64,000 nt of DNA from Thermus thermophilus. Its GTDB lineage: Bacteria > Deinococcota > Deinococci > Deinococcales > Thermaceae. Both the position numbers and the translations under genes were made by a program. The notes beneath the pieces were generated by a model that saw only the letters and a program-made list of their open reading frames with translations, was not told the origin of the DNA and made no database searches. The stretch spans positions 1,240,001 through 1,304,000 of the forward strand of contig NZ_AP025158.1 in the NCBI RefSeq assembly GCF_019974155.1. Reading direction: 5' to 3'. Of this stretch, positions 60,663 through 64,000 are shown in pieces. The stretch's first letter is position 1. Every line of letters begins with the position of its first letter.

Positions 60663-61820
60663 ATGGTGGACTTCTACGCCCTGGAGGACCTCCTCACCCC
60701 GGAGGAGAAGGAGGTCCAGAAGGCCGCCCGCCGCTTTCTGGAAAAGGAGGCCCTGCCTTACATCCGCGACTGGTGGGAGGAAGGGGTCTTCCCCACCCAC
60801 CTCATCCCCAGGTTCGCCGAGCTCGGCTTCCTAGGCCCCACCCTCCCCCCCGAGTACGGGGGGGCGGGGGTGAGCAGCGCCGCCTACGGCCTCATCGCCT
60901 ACGAGCTGGAGCGGGTGGACTCGGGGCTCAGGAGCTTCGTGAGCGTGCAAAGCTCCCTGGTCATGTACCCCATCTACGCCTACGGGAGCGAGGAGCAAAA
61001 GCGGGAGTTCCTCCCGAGGCTCGCCCGCGGGGAGATGGTGGGCTGCTTCGGCCTCACCGAGCCCGACGGGGGCTCGGACCCCTACGGCAACATGAAGACC
61101 CGGGCCAGGCGCGAGGGGGACACCTGGGTCCTGAACGGCACCAAGATGTGGATCACCAACGGCAACCTGGCCCACATCGCCCTCATCTGGGCCAAGGACG
61201 AGGAGGGCAGGGTTCTGGGCTTTATCGTCCCCACCGACACCAAGGGCTTCCAGGCCCGGGAGGTGAAGCGCAAGATGTCCCTCCGCGCCTCGGTGACGAG
61301 CGAGCTCGTCCTGGAAGACGTCCGGGTGCCCGAGTCCCTGCGCCTCCCCAAGGCGGAAGGCCTGAAGGCGCCCCTTTCCTGCCTCACCCAGGCCCGCTTC
61401 GGCATCGCCTGGGGGGCCATGGGGGCCCTCGAGGCCGTCTACACCGAGGCCGTGGAGTTCGCCAAAAGCCGCGCCACCTTCGGCGAGCCCCTCGCCAAGA
61501 AGCAGCTCGTCCAGGCCAAGCTCGCCGAGATGCTCGCCTGGCACACGGAGGGCCTCCTCCTCGCCTGGCGGCTCGCCCGGCTCAAGGACGAAGGGAAGCT
61601 CACCCCCGCCCAGGTCTCCCTGGCCAAAAGGCAGAACGTCTGGAAGGCCCTCCAGGCCGCCCGCATGGCCCGGGACATCCTGGGAGGGAGCGGCATCACC
61701 CTGGAGTACCACGCCATCCGCCACATGCTGAACCTGGAAACGGTCTACACCTACGAGGGCACCCACGACGTCCACACCCTGGTCTTGGGCCGGGAGATCA
61801 CCGGCCTGAACGCCTTCTAA
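60663..61820 (+). CDS. Glutaryl-CoA dehydrogenase-like acyl-CoA dehydrogenase
   Basis: A 385-residue flavoprotein. It starts VDFYALEDLLTPEEKEVQ and contains GCFGLTEPDGGSDPYGN, WITNGNLAHIALIWAKDE, a conserved TQARFGIAWGAMGA helix and the C-terminal ETVYTYEGTHDVHTLVLGRE, where Glu is the catalytic base. This end (THDVHTLVLGREITGLNAF) is characteristic of glutaryl-CoA dehydrogenase (lysine/tryptophan breakdown). TAGACT, overlapping the upstream stop, ends 6 nt before ATG. Confidence 0.86.
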   Translation: MVDFYALEDLLTPEEKEVQKAARRFLEKEALPYIRDWWEEGVFPTHLIPRFAELGFLGPTLPPEYGGAGVSSAAYGLIAYELERVDSGLRSFVSVQSSLVMYPIYAYGSEEQKREFLPRLARGEMVGCFGLTEPDGGSDPYGNMKTRARREGDTWVLNGTKMWITNGNLAHIALIWAKDEEGRVLGFIVPTDTKGFQAREVKRKMSLRASVTSELVLEDVRVPESLRLPKAEGLKAPLSCLTQARFGIAWGAMGALEAVYTEAVEFAKSRATFGEPLAKKQLVQAKLAEMLAWHTEGLLLAWRLARLKDEGKLTPAQVSLAKRQNVWKALQAARMARDILGGSGITLEYHAIRHMLNLETVYTYEGTHDVHTLVLGREITGLNAF

Positions 61821-61854
61821 AGGCCCGCCGGGGCCTTCGGCAGGCCCTTAAGCC

Positions 61855-62733
61855 ATGGTCATCGCCTTCACCGGCGACCCCTTTCTGGCGCGGGAGGCCC
61901 TCCTCGAGGAGGCGCGGCTTAGGGGGCTTTCCCGCTTCACCGAGCCCACCCCGGAGGCCCTGGCCCAGGCCCTCGCCCCGGGGCTTTTCGGGGGCGGGGG
62001 GGCGATGCTGGACCTGAGGGAGGTGGGGGAGGCGGAGTGGAAGGCCCTAAAGCCCCTCCTGGAGGGCGTGCCCGAGGGCGTTCCCGTCCTCCTCCTGGAC
62101 CCCAAGCCGAGCCCCTCCCGGGCGGCCTTCTACCGGAACCGGGAAAGGCGGGACTTCCCCACCCCCAAGGGGAAAGACCTCGTAAGGCACATAGAACACC
62201 GGGCCAAGCGCCTGGGGCTCAGGCTCCCGGGCGGGGTGGTCCAGTACCTGGCCTCCCTGGAGGGGGACCTCGAGGCCCTGGAGCGGGAGCTGGAGAAGCT
62301 TGCCCTCCTCTCCCCTCCCCTCACCCTGGAGAAGGTGGAGAAGGTGGTGGCCCTGAGGCCCCCCCTCACGGGCTTTGACCTGGTGCGCGCCGTCCTGGAG
62401 AAGAACCCCAAGGAGGCCCTCCTGCGCCTCAGGCGCCTCAAGGAGGAGGGGGAGGAGCCGCTAAGGCTTCTCGGGGCCCTCTCCTGGCAGTTCGCCCTCC
62501 TCGCCCGGGCCTTCCTCCTCCTCCGGGAAAACCCCCGGCCCAAGGAGGAGGACCTCGCCCGCCTCGAGGCCCACCCCTACGCCGCCAAAAAGGCCCTGGA
62601 GGCGGCGAGGCGCCTTGGGGAAGCGGCCCTCAAGGAAGCCCTGGACACCCTCATGGAGGCGGAAAAGCGGGCCAAGGGGGGGAAGGACCCGTGGCTCGCC
62701 CTGGAGGCGGCGGTCCTCCGCCTCGCCCGTTGA
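61855..62733 (+). CDS. holA: DNA polymerase III delta subunit
   Basis: Clamp-loader subunit that opens the beta clamp. It is 292 residues, the length I remember for T. thermophilus delta. The AAA+-like fold starts VIAFTGDPFLAREALLEEA with no P-loop, as usual for delta; PGGVVQYLASLEGDLEALERELEKLAL is the typical arginine-finger-domain helix, and GFDLVRAVLEKNPKEALLRL precedes the C-terminal collar domain. It has no obvious -10 box directly upstream. Confidence 0.92.
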   Translation: MVIAFTGDPFLAREALLEEARLRGLSRFTEPTPEALAQALAPGLFGGGGAMLDLREVGEAEWKALKPLLEGVPEGVPVLLLDPKPSPSRAAFYRNRERRDFPTPKGKDLVRHIEHRAKRLGLRLPGGVVQYLASLEGDLEALERELEKLALLSPPLTLEKVEKVVALRPPLTGFDLVRAVLEKNPKEALLRLRRLKEEGEEPLRLLGALSWQFALLARAFLLLRENPRPKEEDLARLEAHPYAAKKALEAARRLGEAALKEALDTLMEAEKRAKGGKDPWLALEAAVLRLAR

Positions 62734-62758
62734 CCCGCGGGTCAGGGGCGGGTAGACT
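62730..62758 (+). promoter_or_regulatory. Promoter of pmbA
   Basis: TTGACC (62730-62735), 17-bp spacer, TAGACT (62753-62758), ending 6 nt before ATG 62765. This is the clearest leaderless promoter with both boxes. Confidence 0.75.
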
Positions 62759-62764
62759 CGGGAC

Positions 62765-63998
62765 ATGCTCAAGCCCGAGCTGGTGGAGGCGGTGCTCGCG
62801 CGGGCGCTGAAGGGCGGGGCCGACTTCGCCGAGGTCTACGCCCAGCGCGCCAAGAAGCGCAGGATGAAGGTCCGCCAGGGGGCCCTGGAGGAGGCCCTCT
62901 CCGGCCTGGACTACGGGGCGGGGGTGCGGCTTTTCTTCGGCACCGAGGTGGTCTACGCCTACACCAACGACCTCACCCAAGAAGGCCTCATGGAGGCCCT
63001 GGAGACCCTCCTCCGGGCCAAGCGCCACGCCGCGGAAGAAGGAGGCGGCCCTCGCCCTGGAGGAGGCCCTGCGGGAAGACCCTCGGGTGAAAAGCGTCCT
63101 CATGGGGGGCTACCTGGAGCGGGAGGTCCGGGTGGCCCTCAAAAGCACCCAAGGGGCGGAAGGAAGCTTCCGCACGGGCTTCGCCGCCCTCATGGGAAGC
63201 TTCGTCATGGCCCAGGGGAAAAGCGTCAAGCAGGGGTGGGACTTCAAGGCGGGCAAGGAGTTCCACGCCCTGGAGCCGGGGCGCACCGCCCTCGAGTTCC
63301 GGGAGAAGACGGCGAGGCTCCTTGAGGCCAAGCCCCTGAAGACGGGCCGCTACCGGGCCTACCTGGAGCCTGAGGCCATGGCCATGCTCCTTTCCGTCCT
63401 CGCCGAGGCCTTTTCCGGCAAGAACGCCCTGGAGGGGAAAAGCCGCCTCCTGGGGAGGCTTGGGGAGAGGATCGCAAGCCCCCTCGTGACCCTCGTGGAC
63501 GACCCCACCCTGGAGAAGGGCCTCCTCTCCCGCCCCTTTGACGCCGAGGGCACCCCTACGGAGCGCACCGTGGTGGTGGAGAAGGGGGTCTTTAAGACCT
63601 TCCTCCACAACCTGGAGACGGCCAGGGCCCTGGGCCAGAGGAACACGGGCCACGCCGCCCGGTCCTACCGGGAAACCCTCGAGGTCGCCCCCACCAACCT
63701 CTACCTGGAGCCCGTGGGGAACCTCCGCCTCACGGACGGGGTGGTGGTCACGGAGTTCATGGGCCTCCACGCCGGGGCAAACCCCGTGACCCTGGACTTC
63801 TCCTTACAGGCCCTGGGGCTTTGGGTGGAGGAGGGGGAGGTGCGGCACGCCGTGGAGAACTTCGCCGTCTCCGGAAACCTCCTGGAACTCCTCCAAGGGG
63901 TGGAGGCGGTGGGGGACGACCTGGACTGGCTCCTCCTGGACGCCGCCTACGGGAGCCCCACCGTGGCGGTGGCCGAGCTCTCCTTCGCCGGGGCGTGA
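62765..63998 (+). pseudogene. pmbA: pmbA/tldE-family gene split by a frameshifting deletion
   Basis: Homologue of PmbA (TldE), partner of the TldD protease. Frame one, from ATG 62765, gives a normal N-terminus (LVEAVLARALKGGADFAEVYA, VVYAYTNDLTQEGLMEALETLLRAK) and then diverges to nonsense near 63025, ending at 63325. Frame two carries the rest from about 63033: KKEAALALEEALREDPRVKS, LVTLVDDPTLEKGLLSRPFD, VVTEFMGLHAGANP, ending TGA 63998. From memory of E. coli PmbA about 30 residues are missing at the junction, so a deletion not divisible by three is the best explanation. A sequencing error is possible but would not explain the missing residues. Confidence 0.78.
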
Positions 63999-64000
63999 TA

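Overview
The window reads as a chromosomal segment of Thermus thermophilus or a very close relative. Evidence: about 69% G+C with strong third-position GC bias, hallmark Thermus genes (agmatine/triamine aminopropyltransferase, futalosine-pathway mqnE/mqnA, a long A-adding tRNA nucleotidyltransferase fusion, a 292-residue HolA), many 4-nt ATGA/GTGA gene overlaps, and many genes that seem to be expressed from leaderless mRNAs. It is not a plasmid or phage region: there is one insertion sequence, no CRISPR array, no rRNA and one tRNA. At least two genes look damaged (prkA by an IS-associated deletion, pmbA by a frameshifting deletion), so the strain probably differs from the reference strains here.

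Layout. 1-7.3 kb: C-terminus of RseP, a glycosyltransferase, a secreted protein, the spoVS-rsmB-proC operon, a START-domain protein, recX, then phosphoesterase, MBL hydrolase, AsnC-type RAM domain and CPBP protease. 7.36-8.53 kb: IS4-type element, followed by only the C-terminal end of prkA and by intact yhbH and spoVR. 11.3-16.2 kb: a divergent sulfur/persulfide block, with a two-CxxC protein disulfide oxidoreductase, a rhodanese lipoprotein and an Lgt-like/TlpA fusion on the minus strand, and a CstB-like persulfide dioxygenase-rhodanese, a tandem rhodanese and a TauE exporter on the plus strand. 16.3-21 kb: endonuclease IV, a pair of M50 membrane proteases (one with an intact and one with a destroyed active site), the DHH-CBS-nucleotidyltransferase fusion and tRNA-Ser(GGA). 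21-24.5 kb: envelope genes (an LptD-like barrel with an LptD-type cysteine pattern, a small barrel, an OmpH/Skp chaperone) and a CBS-ACT protein. 24.6-31.5 kb: ftsK, a SpeD-like protein lacking its catalytic residues, speE, DsbA-like, Kef-type antiporter, YebC.

31.5-40.7 kb: an eight-gene solute-uptake and signalling cluster. It holds a DUF4212 subunit plus Na+/solute symporter behind a structured 5' leader, then a small membrane protein, a cNMP-binding/CBS/DUF294 nucleotidyltransferase, a 58-residue membrane protein, a symporter-like histidine kinase, a single-domain response regulator and a membrane-PAS-kinase-remnant protein fused to a DnaQ-type exonuclease. The architecture resembles proteobacterial acetate-response (CrbS/CrbR-type) neighbourhoods. 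40.7-45.1 kb (minus): plsY-like, FAH-family, MBL, purN, purD operon. 45.1-50.3 kb: LacI-family regulator with its own operator, UPF0114 protein, PIN-like protein, mqnE, mqnA, yceI, small membrane protein. 50.3-53.3 kb: VOC protein, then an aromatic-amino-acid attenuator (leader peptide rich in Trp/Tyr/Phe plus terminator) in front of DAHP synthase and tyrA. 53.3-64 kb: diguanylate cyclase, glcD, lipoprotein, EVE protein, pilC, tsaC, scpB, PIG-L deacetylase, GNAT, glutaryl-CoA-dehydrogenase-like enzyme, holA and a broken pmbA.

The most striking observations are the aromatic attenuator at 51.0-51.2 kb, the apparently dead SpeD paralogue coupled to speE, the symporter-signalling-exonuclease cluster, the LptD-like protein in an organism thought to lack LPS, and a recurrent arrangement in which a -10 box ends 6-8 nt before the start codon. 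Function calls come from recognised motifs and family memory; no database search was run.
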